The notes: generated from the sequence alone by a model not told the origin. Positions 38,307 to 47,044 are shown, numbered from the stretch's first letter. The stretch: 64,000 nucleotides of DNA from Halomonas rhizosphaerae (GCF_030010555.1 NZ_JASCQP010000016.1:1-64000), one strand, 5' to 3'. A program made the numbers and translations.

Positions 38307-39107
38307 ATGGATGCCATCGCCCTGGGGCCCGTGCTGATCGCGCTGCCGCGCCTCTATGCCTTCCTCGCCGCCCTGGCCCTGCTGGCGGCCAGCGCCTTCC
38401 TGCTCGGCCTGCCCCGGCGCCGCCATGCCCGCTGGTTCAACGGCCTGCTGCTGGCCTGGCTGGTCGGCGCCCGCCTGGGGCATGGGCTGATGAACCTGGG
38501 CACCTATGTCGAGGCGCCCCTGGACATCCTCAAGTTGTGGCAGCCCGGCTACCATGGCCTCTGGGGCCTGCTGGCCGCGCTGGGCTGGACCGCCTGGTCG
38601 CTGCGCGACCGGCTCGGGGCGATGCTGGGCGGCATGGGCCTGGCGCTGGGCGCCTCGCTGCTGTGGCTGACGCTGGTCACCCTGGCCCCGCTCGGCGGCG
38701 GCATGGCCCTGCGCGAGCTGCCCGACCTCGCCCTGGAGAACCTCGACGGCGAAGAGGTGAACCTGCAGTCTCTGTCCGGCGAACGGGTGGTGGTCAACCT
38801 CTGGGCGACCTGGTGCCCACCCTGCCGTCGCGAGATGCCGCTGCTGGCCGAGGCCGACACCCGGGAGGGGGTCACCGTGGTGATCGTCAACCAGGGCGAG
38901 GAGCTGCTGCAGGTGGTGCGCTACCTCGACGACCAGGGCCTCGACTTCGGCCATGCCCTGCTCGACCCGCGCCAGCGGCTGATGGTGCTGGCCGAGTCGC
39001 CGGGCCTGCCTACCACCCTGCTGTTCGATGGCGAGGGGCGCGCCCTGGATCAGCACGTGGGGGAGCTCACCCGGGCGCAGCTGTCGACATGGCTGGAGGA
39101 GCGCTGA
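38307..39107 (+). CDS. Membrane-anchored TlpA-like thioredoxin with an Lgt-like N-terminal part
   Basis: 266 residues. The first 130 hold three to four hydrophobic segments, including ARLGHGLMNLGTYVEAPLDILKLWQPGYHGLWG, which resembles a piece of prolipoprotein diacylglyceryl transferase (Lgt). The periplasmic C-terminal domain (about 135-266) is a TlpA/ResA thioredoxin with WCPPC at 169-173, the cis-Pro in GLPTTLLF and a normal fold. It probably reduces exported disulfides. The catalytic Lgt Arg/His motif is not evident, so the N-terminal part is probably structural. Divergent from the small membrane gene; rapA follows 115 bases later. Confidence 0.85.
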   Translation: MDAIALGPVLIALPRLYAFLAALALLAASAFLLGLPRRRHARWFNGLLLAWLVGARLGHGLMNLGTYVEAPLDILKLWQPGYHGLWGLLAALGWTAWSLRDRLGAMLGGMGLALGASLLWLTLVTLAPLGGGMALRELPDLALENLDGEEVNLQSLSGERVVVNLWATWCPPCRREMPLLAEADTREGVTVVIVNQGEELLQVVRYLDDQGLDFGHALLDPRQRLMVLAESPGLPTTLLFDGEGRALDQHVGELTRAQLSTWLEER

Positions 39108-39221
39108 TCGGAGGGAGTGCTTAAGCCGCGCCGGGCTTTGCTGTAAGATACCGCGCCCTGTCGCCGCCGGGCCGGGTGTGGCCAGCGGCACCGAACCGAT
39201 CCCAAGCATCCCCGAGGCACC

Positions 39222-42167
39222 ATGAGCGACTACTCTCCCGGCCAGCGCTGGATCAGCGACGGCGAGGCCGAACTCGGCCTGGGCACCATCCTCAACGTCG
39301 ACGCCCGCAGCGTCACCGTGCTCTTCGGCGCCAGTCAGGAAACCCGCACCTACAGCAGCCGCAATGCCCCCCTGACCCGGGTGGCCTTCGGCGGCGGCGA
39401 CCGCATCCAGTCCACTGAGGGCTGGCAGATGACCGTCGACGACAGCAAGGAGGTCGGCGGCCTGATCGTCTACATCGGCGAGGACGACGCCGGCGAACTC
39501 TGCGAGCTGCCCGAGGCGCGGCTCGCCGACACCATGCAGTTCGACCAGGCCCGCGACCGCCTGCTCACCGGCCAGGTCGACCGCAACGACTGGTTCGACC
39601 TGCGCTTTCGCACCCTGCACCACTTCCACCGCATCGAGCAGAACCCGGCGCTCGGGCTGGCCGGCCCGCGCATCGACCTGATCCCCCACCAGCTCTACAT
39701 CGCCGACGAGGTGGCCCGTCGCCACGCGCCAAGGGTGCTGCTGGCCGACGAGGTGGGGCTGGGCAAGACCATCGAGGCGGGGCTGATCCTGCATCGCCTG
39801 CTGCTCACCGGTCGCGCCGAGCGGGCGCTGATCCTGGTGCCGGCGAGCCTGACCCACCAGTGGCTGGTGGAGCTGCTGCGCCGCTTCGCCCTCGAGGTCA
39901 CCCTGCTCGACGAGCAGCAGAGCCAGGCCCACGGCGACGCCAACCCCTTCGAGGCCGGCCAGCTGGTGCTGGCCAGCCAGGACTGGCTGTTCGCCAACCC
40001 CCATCGCCAGCAGCAGGCGCTGGCCTGCGACTGGGACCTGCTGATCGTCGACGAGGCCCACCACCTGGACTGGAGCCCGGAACAGAGCGGCCCCGGCTAC
40101 GCCTGCGTGGGGCGCCTGGCCGCCCAGGTGCCCGGCATCCTGCTGCTCACCGCCACCCCGGAGCAGATGGGCCTGGAAAGCCACTTCGCCCGCCTGCGCC
40201 TGCTCGACCCGGATCGCTACCACAGCCTCGAGGCCTTCCGCGAGGAGGAGCAGCACTACGTGGAGGTCGCCGAGGCGATCGACGCTCTGGAGCGCCTGCC
40301 GGGCGAGGACGCCGACCGCTCGCGGGTCGCCGCGGTGATCGCCGAGCCCGACAGCCTGGCCCTGCTCGATACCCTGGCCGACCCCGAGCGCGGCGACGAC
40401 CAGCACGCCGCCGCCCGCGACCAGCTGCGCGACCAGCTGCTGGACCGCCATGGCACCGGCCGGGTGATGTTCCGCAACAGCCGCCGCCACGTGGGCGGCT
40501 TCCCGGAGCGCCGCCTGCACATCGCCGAGCTCGAGGCGCCCTCCTCCTACCGCCGGGTGCTGCGCCGCCTGGCGCGTGACGAGGACTACCTCGACGAGCT
40601 GCTGATCGAGACCGGCCTCGACCATCCCGAGGTGCTGATCTACCCCGATGCCATGTACCGGGCGCTGACCGACGACCCGCTCAACACCGAGCCCTGGTGG
40701 CAGTTCGACCCGCGGGTGACCTGGCTGCTGGAGCGCCTCGCCGACGACGAGGGCGGCTTCGCCGATGACAAGGTGCTGGTGATCGCCCATGACCGCGAGA
40801 CCGCCCTGGGCCTGGCCGAGGGACTGCGGGTGCTCGGCGGCTACCAGGCCCCGGTGTTCCACGAGGGGCTCTCGCTGGTGGAGCGCGACCGCGCCGCGGC
40901 GGCCTTCGCCGACCAGGAGGAGGGCTGCCAGGTGCTGGTCTGCTCGGAGATCGGCTCCGAGGGGCGCAACTTCCAGTTCTGCCGACACCTGGTGATGTTC
41001 GACCTGCCGCTGCACCCCGACCAGCTCGAACAGCGCATCGGCCGGCTCGACCGCATCGGCCAGCGTTACGCCATCGAGCTGCATGTGCCGGTGTTCGCCG
41101 GCAGCCCCGGCGAGAAGCTGCTGCGCTGGTATCACCAGGGCATGGACGCCTTCAGCGCGCCCCATGGCCTGGGCAGCGAGATCCATGCCGCCTTCGGCGA
41201 CGCCCTGGCCGACAGCCTGCTCGACGACGAGAGCCTCGAGGAGGTGATCACGGAGACGCGGGCGCTGTTCGAGGCGCGCCTGGCCGAGCGCGACGCCGGC
41301 CGCAACCGCCTGCTGGAGCTCAACGCCTGCCGTCACGAACGCGCCGATGCGGTCATCGAGGCGATCCGCGAGCTCGACGCCGACAAGGCCCTGACCCGCT
41401 ACCTGGACCAGGCGCTGGACATCTTCGGCGTCGACAGCCAGGAGCTGGGCGGCGACATCCTGCACCTGCAGCCGAGCCCGCAGATGCTCGACGGCCTGCC
41501 GGGCCTGGTGAAAGGCGAGGAGGGCTTCTCGGCCACCTTCTCCCGCGCCCGCGCGCTGGCCCGGGACGACGTCCAGCGCCTCTCCTGGGAGCATCCGCTG
41601 CTGCGCGAGATGATGGGCCGGATCCTCGACGGCCCCATGGGCAACACCGCCCTGGCGCTGCTCAGGCACCCGGCGATTCCCGCCGGTCGCCTGATGGTCG
41701 AGCTGGTCTTCCGCACCCACTGTCCCGCGCCGAAGCGCCTGCACCTCAACCGCTTCCTGCCGCCCACCGCGGTGCGCGTGCTGCTCGACGAGTCCGGCGC
41801 CAACCTGACCGACAAGATCTCCTTTACCGGCCTTTCCAGGGCGGTGCAGAAGGTCAAGAAGGCGGTCGCCCGCGACCTGATCAAGAGCCGCCACGACCGG
41901 CTGCGCGAGCTGCTCGACGGCGCCGAGACCGAGGCCGAGCGGGAGTTGCCGAGCATCGTCGAGGCCGCCCAGGTGCGCATGCGGGCCGAGCTCGATGCCG
42001 AGCTCAGCCGCCTCGAGGCGCTCTCGCGGCTCAACCCGGCGGTACGCGCCGACGAGCTCGAGGCGCTGCGCGCCGAGCGTGCCGCTCTGGACGAGGCGAT
42101 CGAGGGCACCCGGCTACGCCTCGATGCGGTACGGGTGATCGTCACCGTGGGTGACGAGACGCGCTGA
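39222..42167 (+). CDS. rapA: RNA polymerase-associated ATPase RapA (HepA)
   Basis: Swi2/Snf2 translocase that recycles RNA polymerase. N-terminal Tudor-like domains (GQRWISDGEAELGLGTILN), Walker A DEVGLGKTIEAGLI near residue 175, DEAHH near 276, helicase motifs TATPEQMG and QRIGRLDRIGQ, and the long C-terminal RapA domain. 981 residues against 968 in E. coli. ATG follows CCCGAGGCACC, a modest ribosome binding site. Confidence 0.96.
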   Translation: MSDYSPGQRWISDGEAELGLGTILNVDARSVTVLFGASQETRTYSSRNAPLTRVAFGGGDRIQSTEGWQMTVDDSKEVGGLIVYIGEDDAGELCELPEARLADTMQFDQARDRLLTGQVDRNDWFDLRFRTLHHFHRIEQNPALGLAGPRIDLIPHQLYIADEVARRHAPRVLLADEVGLGKTIEAGLILHRLLLTGRAERALILVPASLTHQWLVELLRRFALEVTLLDEQQSQAHGDANPFEAGQLVLASQDWLFANPHRQQQALACDWDLLIVDEAHHLDWSPEQSGPGYACVGRLAAQVPGILLLTATPEQMGLESHFARLRLLDPDRYHSLEAFREEEQHYVEVAEAIDALERLPGEDADRSRVAAVIAEPDSLALLDTLADPERGDDQHAAARDQLRDQLLDRHGTGRVMFRNSRRHVGGFPERRLHIAELEAPSSYRRVLRRLARDEDYLDELLIETGLDHPEVLIYPDAMYRALTDDPLNTEPWWQFDPRVTWLLERLADDEGGFADDKVLVIAHDRETALGLAEGLRVLGGYQAPVFHEGLSLVERDRAAAAFADQEEGCQVLVCSEIGSEGRNFQFCRHLVMFDLPLHPDQLEQRIGRLDRIGQRYAIELHVPVFAGSPGEKLLRWYHQGMDAFSAPHGLGSEIHAAFGDALADSLLDDESLEEVITETRALFEARLAERDAGRNRLLELNACRHERADAVIEAIRELDADKALTRYLDQALDIFGVDSQELGGDILHLQPSPQMLDGLPGLVKGEEGFSATFSRARALARDDVQRLSWEHPLLREMMGRILDGPMGNTALALLRHPAIPAGRLMVELVFRTHCPAPKRLHLNRFLPPTAVRVLLDESGANLTDKISFTGLSRAVQKVKKAVARDLIKSRHDRLRELLDGAETEAERELPSIVEAAQVRMRAELDAELSRLEALSRLNPAVRADELEALRAERAALDEAIEGTRLRLDAVRVIVTVGDETR

Positions 42168-42187
42168 CGCCGCGGGTCGGGGCTGAT

Positions 42188-42363
42188 CCGGGGACAGGCC
42201 TGCGAGGAGGCGCTGTGAACCCTTCCATGGGCGCTACCGATGCCCTGCTGTGCTCTCGCATCCTGCTCCGCTTGCAGGGCCGGTGCTGGCCATCCATGGC
42301 CAGCCCGTTCGGAGGAATCCTCCTCACCCCTGGCATAGGACCTCCTCTGCGACCTGTCCCCGG
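42188..42363. mobile_element. MITE-like element, long copy
   Basis: 176 bp bounded by 23-bp imperfect inverted repeats (CCGGGGACAGG conserved at both tips, 19 of 23 positions matching). The body shares GGCGCTGTGAACCC and GGGCGCTACCGA-GCC with the 95-bp copy at 28681-28775 but has about 85 extra bases near the middle (about 42244-42328). No open frame. Lies 21 bases past the rapA stop. Confidence 0.7.
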
Positions 42364-42458
42364 CGCCCCTCGATGCGTTTCGGGAGGTCTTGTAGGCTGG
42401 ATAAGCCTAAGTCGCAGCCGGAGAGTCATGCCCGGCGCCCTGGCGCTTACCGGTCCAA

Positions 42459-42490
42459 CTTGGCGGCTTGGCGGCTTGGCCGCTTGGCTG
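42459..42490. repeat. Octanucleotide tandem repeat (CTTGGCGG)4
   Basis: Four 8-bp units, the last two with single changes, ending exactly at the stop codon of the TIGR01777 gene (TAG at 42493-42491). In the gene's own sense it reads as CCAAG words straight after the stop. Confidence 0.9.
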
Positions 42491-43396
42491 CTAGCCCAGA
42501 ATATCGGCCAGGGCCTTTTCCAGCGTCGGGAACCTGAACTCGAAGCCCGCCTCGAGCAGCCGGGCCGGGCGCATGTCGGCACCGGTCAACAGCAGCCGCG
42601 ACATCTCGCCGAAGGCGGTCTCCAGGGCAATGGCCGGCACCGGCATCAGGGCGGGACGCCCCAGCTGCTTGGCCAGGGTGCGGGTGAACTCGGCATTGGT
42701 GACGGGATGGGGCGCGCTGCCGTTGAAGGGGCCCTCCAGGTCCTCGCGCTCGAGCAGGAAGAGGATCGCGCTGACCAGGTCCTCGCGGTGGACCCAGGGC
42801 ATGAACTGCGTGCCGTCGCCGAAGCGACCGCCCAGCCCCAGCTTGAAGGGCGGCAGCATCTTCTGCAGGCTGCCGCCGCCGGCATCGAGCACCAGGCCGA
42901 TGCGCAGCAGGGCCACTCGCACGCCGAAATCCGCCGCCTCCCGGGCGGTGTCCTCCCAGCGCTTGCAGAGGCGGTGGGCGAACTCGTCATGGGGCGGAGT
43001 CTCTTCGGTGACCTCGCGATCGCCCTGGTCGCCGTAGTAGCCCATCGCCGAGGCCGAGACCATCACCCGGGGTGTCCGGCCCTGGCTGGCCTGGAGCTGC
43101 TCGCAGAGCATCACCAGGTCGCCGGTGACGTTGACCCGGGAATCGATCAGGCGCTTCTTCTGGTTGTCGCTCCAGCGCCGGGCGGCGATCGACTCGCCGG
43201 CCAGGTTGACGATGGCGTCCGGCGGCGTGTCGACGAAGTCCAGCACCGAACGGCGGATATCGCAGCCCTCCGGCAGGCGGTCGCGCACCTGCTCCGGCTC
43301 CCGCGACACCACCAGCAGGCGATGCCCGGCCTCCTTCAGCCGCCGGCAGAGCCGCTGCCCGACGAAACCGCTGCCGCCCGTGATCAGCACTCGCAT
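42491..43396 (-). CDS. TIGR01777-family NAD(P)-dependent oxidoreductase (YfcH type)
   Basis: Extended-SDR/epimerase fold: ITGGSGFVGQRLCRRL near the N-terminus, VNLAGESIAARRWSDNQKKRLIDSRV (TIGR01777 hallmark), and the C-terminal DUF1731 region with RPARLLEAGFEFRFPTLEKAL. 301 residues. ATG 43396 has GGGAGGG 8 nt upstream. It is divergent from the light-response operon and shares its 85-bp promoter region. TIGR01777 genes often sit next to photolyase genes; the substrate is unknown. Confidence 0.9.
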   Translation of the reverse strand: MRVLITGGSGFVGQRLCRRLKEAGHRLLVVSREPEQVRDRLPEGCDIRRSVLDFVDTPPDAIVNLAGESIAARRWSDNQKKRLIDSRVNVTGDLVMLCEQLQASQGRTPRVMVSASAMGYYGDQGDREVTEETPPHDEFAHRLCKRWEDTAREAADFGVRVALLRIGLVLDAGGGSLQKMLPPFKLGLGGRFGDGTQFMPWVHREDLVSAILFLLEREDLEGPFNGSAPHPVTNAEFTRTLAKQLGRPALMPVPAIALETAFGEMSRLLLTGADMRPARLLEAGFEFRFPTLEKALADILG

Positions 43397-43423
43397 CCGG
43401 AATCCCTCCCAAGCCACCGTGAG

Positions 43424-43441
43424 TTATACAGCCGTTGTACA
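43424..43441. promoter_or_regulatory. Candidate LitR/CarH-type operator (TnTACA direct repeats, 11 bp apart)
   Basis: TTATACA at 43424-43430 and TTGTACA at 43435-43441, start to start 11 bases, in the spacer between the TIGR01777 gene and the operon with the MerR/LitR-like regulator. CarA/CarH/LitR proteins bind tandem nTnTACAn sites with 11-bp spacing. A possible -10 TAGTCT lies at 43450-43455, 19 bases from TTATAC, the long spacer typical of MerR-controlled promoters. Repeats are seen; the factor is inferred. Confidence 0.6.
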
Positions 43442-43481
43442 CTTCTGCTAGTCTAGCGATGAACGCCGTTGACTGCACGAG

Positions 43482-44546
43482 ATGACCATGCCCCAGCCTC
43501 CCGTTTCCACCGCCATCATCGGCGCCGGTATCGCCGGCCTCGCCTGCGGCCAGGCCCTGCGCGCGGCCGGCCTGCCGGTGCGCCTCTTCGACAAGGGTCG
43601 CGGCCCCGGGGGGCGCATGTCCAGCCGACGCCTGCCGGGCGCCGTGGTCGACCTGGGCGCGCAGTTCTTCAGCGTGCGCGACCCGGCCTTCCGTCGCCGG
43701 GTCACCGCCTGGCAGGACGCGGGCCACGTCGCCCCCTGGCCCGAGACCCTCTGGCAGGTGAGCGAGACGGGCTGGCAGCGTCACCGGGACGACGTCGAGC
43801 GTTTCATCGGCACCCCGCGCATGAGTGCCGTGACCCGCCGGCTAGCCGAGGGGCTCGAGGTCGCCACCGGCACGCGCATCGAGCGCCTCGAATCCCGTGA
43901 CGGCCATTGGTGGCTGCTGGACCAGCACGACGAGCGCCACGGCCCCTTCGCCCGGGTGGTCATCGCCGTACCGACGCCCCAGGCCGCGACGCTGCTGGCC
44001 GGGCACGAGCCGGCCCTGGCGGAGGCCTGCGAGGCGGTGATCCAGCGTCCCTGCTGGGCGGCCTGGGCGCGCTTCGATGCGCCGCTACCGTCCCTGCCGG
44101 GGGTCGGTGACGACTGGCAGGCGGTGCGCCTGGACCTCGACCAGGACCGGGCGCCGGCCGCCGATGCGCTGCGCTTCGTCAGCCGCAACGACCACAAGCC
44201 CGGCCGGCACGGCCAGGGCGAGAGCCTCAGCCTGCTGGCGCGACTGGAGTGGAGCGAGGCCCACCTCGAGCGCGATGCCGAGGCCGTGGCCCGGGCGCTG
44301 CTCGACGCCTTCCGAGGGCGCCTGCCACGCGGCGTCGCGCTGCCCGAGCCCACCGACCTGGGGGCCCACCTCTGGCGCCACGCCCAGCCGGACGTCTTCG
44401 CCGGGGGCGAGGCCGTCAACCGCGACTACCGCCGCTCGTCCTCGGGGCTGGCACTGTGCGGCGACGGCTGGCGCGGGCCCCGGGTCGAGGATGCCTGGCT
44501 CTCCGGCCACCATCTCGGCGAGGCCCTGACGGCCGACGCCCCCTGA
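43482..44546 (+). CDS. Renalase-like NAD(P)/FAD-dependent oxidoreductase
   Basis: N-terminal FAD-binding GxGxxG motif in TAIIGAGIAGLACGQAL followed by LFDKGRGPGGRMSSRR, then DLGAQFFSVRDPAF, and a C-terminal FAD-closing segment ALCGDGWRGPRVEDAWLSG. This is the bacterial renalase-like amine oxidase layout; the natural substrate is uncertain (dihydro-NAD(P) isomers for true renalases). 354 residues. First gene of the operon at 43.5-52.2 kb. Confidence 0.85.
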   Translation: MTMPQPPVSTAIIGAGIAGLACGQALRAAGLPVRLFDKGRGPGGRMSSRRLPGAVVDLGAQFFSVRDPAFRRRVTAWQDAGHVAPWPETLWQVSETGWQRHRDDVERFIGTPRMSAVTRRLAEGLEVATGTRIERLESRDGHWWLLDQHDERHGPFARVVIAVPTPQAATLLAGHEPALAEACEAVIQRPCWAAWARFDAPLPSLPGVGDDWQAVRLDLDQDRAPAADALRFVSRNDHKPGRHGQGESLSLLARLEWSEAHLERDAEAVARALLDAFRGRLPRGVALPEPTDLGAHLWRHAQPDVFAGGEAVNRDYRRSSSGLALCGDGWRGPRVEDAWLSGHHLGEALTADAP

Positions 44547-44569
44547 TCCCATCGCGACTGGAGACTCCC

Positions 44570-44674
44570 ATGTCCTATGCCCAGATCCTGCTCGCCCACG
44601 GCTCCGGCGCCCCGCACTGGCGGGCCCCCTTCCCACACTGCGCCGAGCAGGCAAGGGAGTCGGCACGCTCATGA
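44570..44674 (+). pseudogene. 34-codon relic of a CbiX/SirB-type chelatase
   Basis: MSYAQILLAHGSGAPHWRAPF is very like the start of CbiX sirohydrochlorin cobaltochelatases (LLxAHGSxxPxWxxPF, with the metal-binding His). The frame then closes after 34 codons instead of about 120-250. It keeps a ribosome binding site (CTGGAGA) and its TGA overlaps the ATG of the next gene, so it may still be translated and couple the regulator's translation. Family call is by short motif only. Confidence 0.5.
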
Positions 44675-45585
44675 ATGACGAGGCAAGGCGTCCGGCCGAC
44701 ACCCCGCTCTACCCGATCCGCGAGGTCTCCCGGCTGACCGGGGTGAACTCCGTCACCCTGCGCGCCTGGGAGCGACGCTACGGCCTGATCAAGCCGCAGC
44801 GAACCCCCAAGGGGCACCGCCTCTATGCGCGCGAGGATATCGAGCGCGTCGAGCGCATCCTGCAGTGGCTGAATCGCGGGGTGCCGGTCAGCCAGGTCCG
44901 CGAACTGCTCGACCAGCCGGAGACCGCGGAGGCCCCGGCGCCGGCGGCCGGTGATTGGCCCGGCCAGCGTCGCCTGCTGGTGAGCGCCGTGCAGGCCCTG
45001 GACCTGACGCGCCTGGAGGAGCTATTCAACCAGTCGCTGGCGCTCTACCCGGTGCCGACCTGCCTGGCCGAGCTCTGGCAGCCGGTGGTCCGTCAGCTCG
45101 AGGAGGGCTGGGGGGAGCAGCTGGGCGACGTGCTGCAGCGCCGCACCCTGGAGACCTTCCTGCGCACCCGCATCGGCACCCGGCTCCTGCATGCCAACCG
45201 GCTGGGCAGGGGACCGACGCTGCTGGTCGCGCCCCTGCCCGACGACCCGTCCCCGCTGTGGGTGCTGCTCACGGCCCTGGCCGCCAGCGACCGCGGCTAT
45301 CGGGTGCACCTCTTCGACGCCCCGCTGCCCTGCAGCGAACTTCCGCTGGCGGTGGAACGCTTCCAGGCGACGGCCCTGCTGCTGGCCAGCGGCAAGGCCG
45401 AGAAGGCCGAGCTGGTAAGGCGCCAGCTGCCGCGCCTCGCCGAGCAGCTCGAGGTGCCGCTGATGGCCTGCGGTCCCATGGCCCGCATCCGCGAGGCCGA
45501 CCTGGAAGAGACCCGGGTGGAGCTGCTGGGCGATGACCTTGGCGAGGCCATGGAGCGCCTCCAGGCCCACCTTCCCGTGCGCTGA
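44671..45585 (+). CDS. MerR-family regulator, LitR/CarH-like without B12-binding histidine
   Basis: Residues about 12-82 form the MerR winged helix (YPIREVSRLTGVNSVTLRAWERRYGLIKPQRT, HRLYAREDIERVERIL). The rest aligns by layout with the four-helix and cobalamin-binding domains of CarH/LitR, but the D-x-H-x-x-G motif is replaced by PDDPSPLW, so the B12 ligand His is gone. Such B12-less (class II LitR) proteins in Pseudomonas take light signals from a photolyase-like or LOV partner. The photolyase gene follows 13 bases later. 304 residues; start ATG overlaps the CbiX relic stop. Function as a light-response regulator is inferred. Confidence 0.82.
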   Translation: MNDEARRPADTPLYPIREVSRLTGVNSVTLRAWERRYGLIKPQRTPKGHRLYAREDIERVERILQWLNRGVPVSQVRELLDQPETAEAPAPAAGDWPGQRRLLVSAVQALDLTRLEELFNQSLALYPVPTCLAELWQPVVRQLEEGWGEQLGDVLQRRTLETFLRTRIGTRLLHANRLGRGPTLLVAPLPDDPSPLWVLLTALAASDRGYRVHLFDAPLPCSELPLAVERFQATALLLASGKAEKAELVRRQLPRLAEQLEVPLMACGPMARIREADLEETRVELLGDDLGEAMERLQAHLPVR

Positions 45586-45598
45586 ACCGGAGCCGTCC

Positions 45599-47017
45599 AT
45601 GACCCGCCCCGTGATCGCCTGGTTCCGCAGCGACCTGCGCCTCCAGGACAACGCCGCCCTGGCCGCGGCCGCCCGCCAGGGGCCCGTGATCGCCGTCTTC
45701 CTGCGCAGCCTCCCCCACTGGCAGCGCCACGGGCACGGCGCCAACAAGCTCGACTTCTGGGGCCGCGGGGTGGCCGCCCTGCACGACGGCCTGGGCGGCC
45801 TCGGCATTCCGCTGCTGCACCGCGACATCGACGACTTCGGCGAGGCCCCGGCGGCCCTGCTGGCCATCGCCCGGGAGACCGATGCCGCCGCCCTGCACTT
45901 CAACCGCGAGTACCCGGTGGACGAGCGGGCCCGCGACGCCGCGGTGATCGAGGCCTTCGACGCGGCGGGCCTCAGCGCCACCGGTCACCATGACGCCGTG
46001 GCCTTCGCGCCCGGCGAGCTGCTCACCGGCAAGGGCGACTACTACGGGGTCTTCACCCCCTTCGCCAAAGCCTGGCACCGCCAGCTGACGCCGGAACGGA
46101 TCGCCCTGCACGACACCCCGCCGCCCCAGGGGCGGCTCGACATCGCGTCCGACCCGCTGCCCGAGCTTCCCGGACTGAAGGACACGCCCGTCGACGGCCG
46201 CCAGTGGCCGGCCGGCGAGGGACCCGCCGCCGACCGCCTGGAGCGCTTCCTGCGCTTCCGGGGACGCCACTACGCCGCTCAGCGCGACTTCCCGGCCATC
46301 CGCGGCACCAGCGAGCTCTCGCCCTACCTGGCGCTGGGCATGATCTCCCACCGCCAGTGCCTGCAGGCGGTGCTGGCCGAGAACGACGGCGACCTGGCCG
46401 AGGGCGACGCCGGGCTCACGGCCTGGGTCAACGAACTGGTGTGGCGGGAGTTCTATCGCCACGTGGCCGTCGGCTTCCCGCGGGTCTGTCGCCATCGCCC
46501 CTTCCAGCGGCACACCGAGCGGCTGGCCTGGCGCGACGACGAGGCCGGCTTCGCCGCCTGGTGCGAGGGACGCACCGGCTACCCGCTCGTCGATGCCGCC
46601 ATGCGCCAGCTCGTCGCCACCGGCTGGATGCACAACCGCCTGCGCATGGTCACCGCCATGTTCCTCGCCAAGCACCTGCTGATCGACTGGCGCCGCGGCG
46701 AGGCCTTCTTCCTGCGCCACCTGGTGGATGGCGAGTTCTGCGCCAACAACGGCGGCTGGCAGTGGGCCGCCTCCACCGGCACCGATGCCGCCCCCTACTT
46801 CCGCATCTTCAATCCCACGACCCAATCGACGCGTTTCGACCCCGACGGCCGCTTCCTCGCCGAGTGGCTGCCGGCGCTGGCCGGGCTGCCGGCGAAGGCC
46901 CGTCATGCCCCCTCACGCGACCTGCTGGGCGGCGTCGACTACCCGGCCCCGATCGTCGACCACCGGGCCGCCCGAGCTCGCGCCCTGGAGGCCTTCAAGG
47001 CCCTGAACGCGGCATAA
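45599..47017 (+). CDS. phrB: Deoxyribodipyrimidine photo-lyase
   Basis: Blue-light DNA repair flavoprotein that splits cyclobutane pyrimidine dimers. Antenna domain WFRSDLRLQDN at the start; FAD domain with ALGMISHRQC, NELVWREFYRHV, GRTGYPLVDAAMRQL, WMHNRLRMVTAMFL, and NNGGWQWAASTGTDAAPYFRIFNP with the conserved Trp chain and Asn. 472 residues, class I CPD type. ATG 45599 is the family start (MTRPVIAWFRSD); 22 upstream in-frame codons are dismissed. Confidence 0.95.
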   Translation: MTRPVIAWFRSDLRLQDNAALAAAARQGPVIAVFLRSLPHWQRHGHGANKLDFWGRGVAALHDGLGGLGIPLLHRDIDDFGEAPAALLAIARETDAAALHFNREYPVDERARDAAVIEAFDAAGLSATGHHDAVAFAPGELLTGKGDYYGVFTPFAKAWHRQLTPERIALHDTPPPQGRLDIASDPLPELPGLKDTPVDGRQWPAGEGPAADRLERFLRFRGRHYAAQRDFPAIRGTSELSPYLALGMISHRQCLQAVLAENDGDLAEGDAGLTAWVNELVWREFYRHVAVGFPRVCRHRPFQRHTERLAWRDDEAGFAAWCEGRTGYPLVDAAMRQLVATGWMHNRLRMVTAMFLAKHLLIDWRRGEAFFLRHLVDGEFCANNGGWQWAASTGTDAAPYFRIFNPTTQSTRFDPDGRFLAEWLPALAGLPAKARHAPSRDLLGGVDYPAPIVDHRAARARALEAFKALNAA

Positions 47018-47044
47018 TGGCCATCTGACAAGGGAGACCCTGCC

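Noticed and set aside
38121..41894. 1257-codon open frame opposite rapA and neighbours
   Set aside because: Spans several real genes on the other strand and reads as low-complexity shadow sequence with no motif or start signal.
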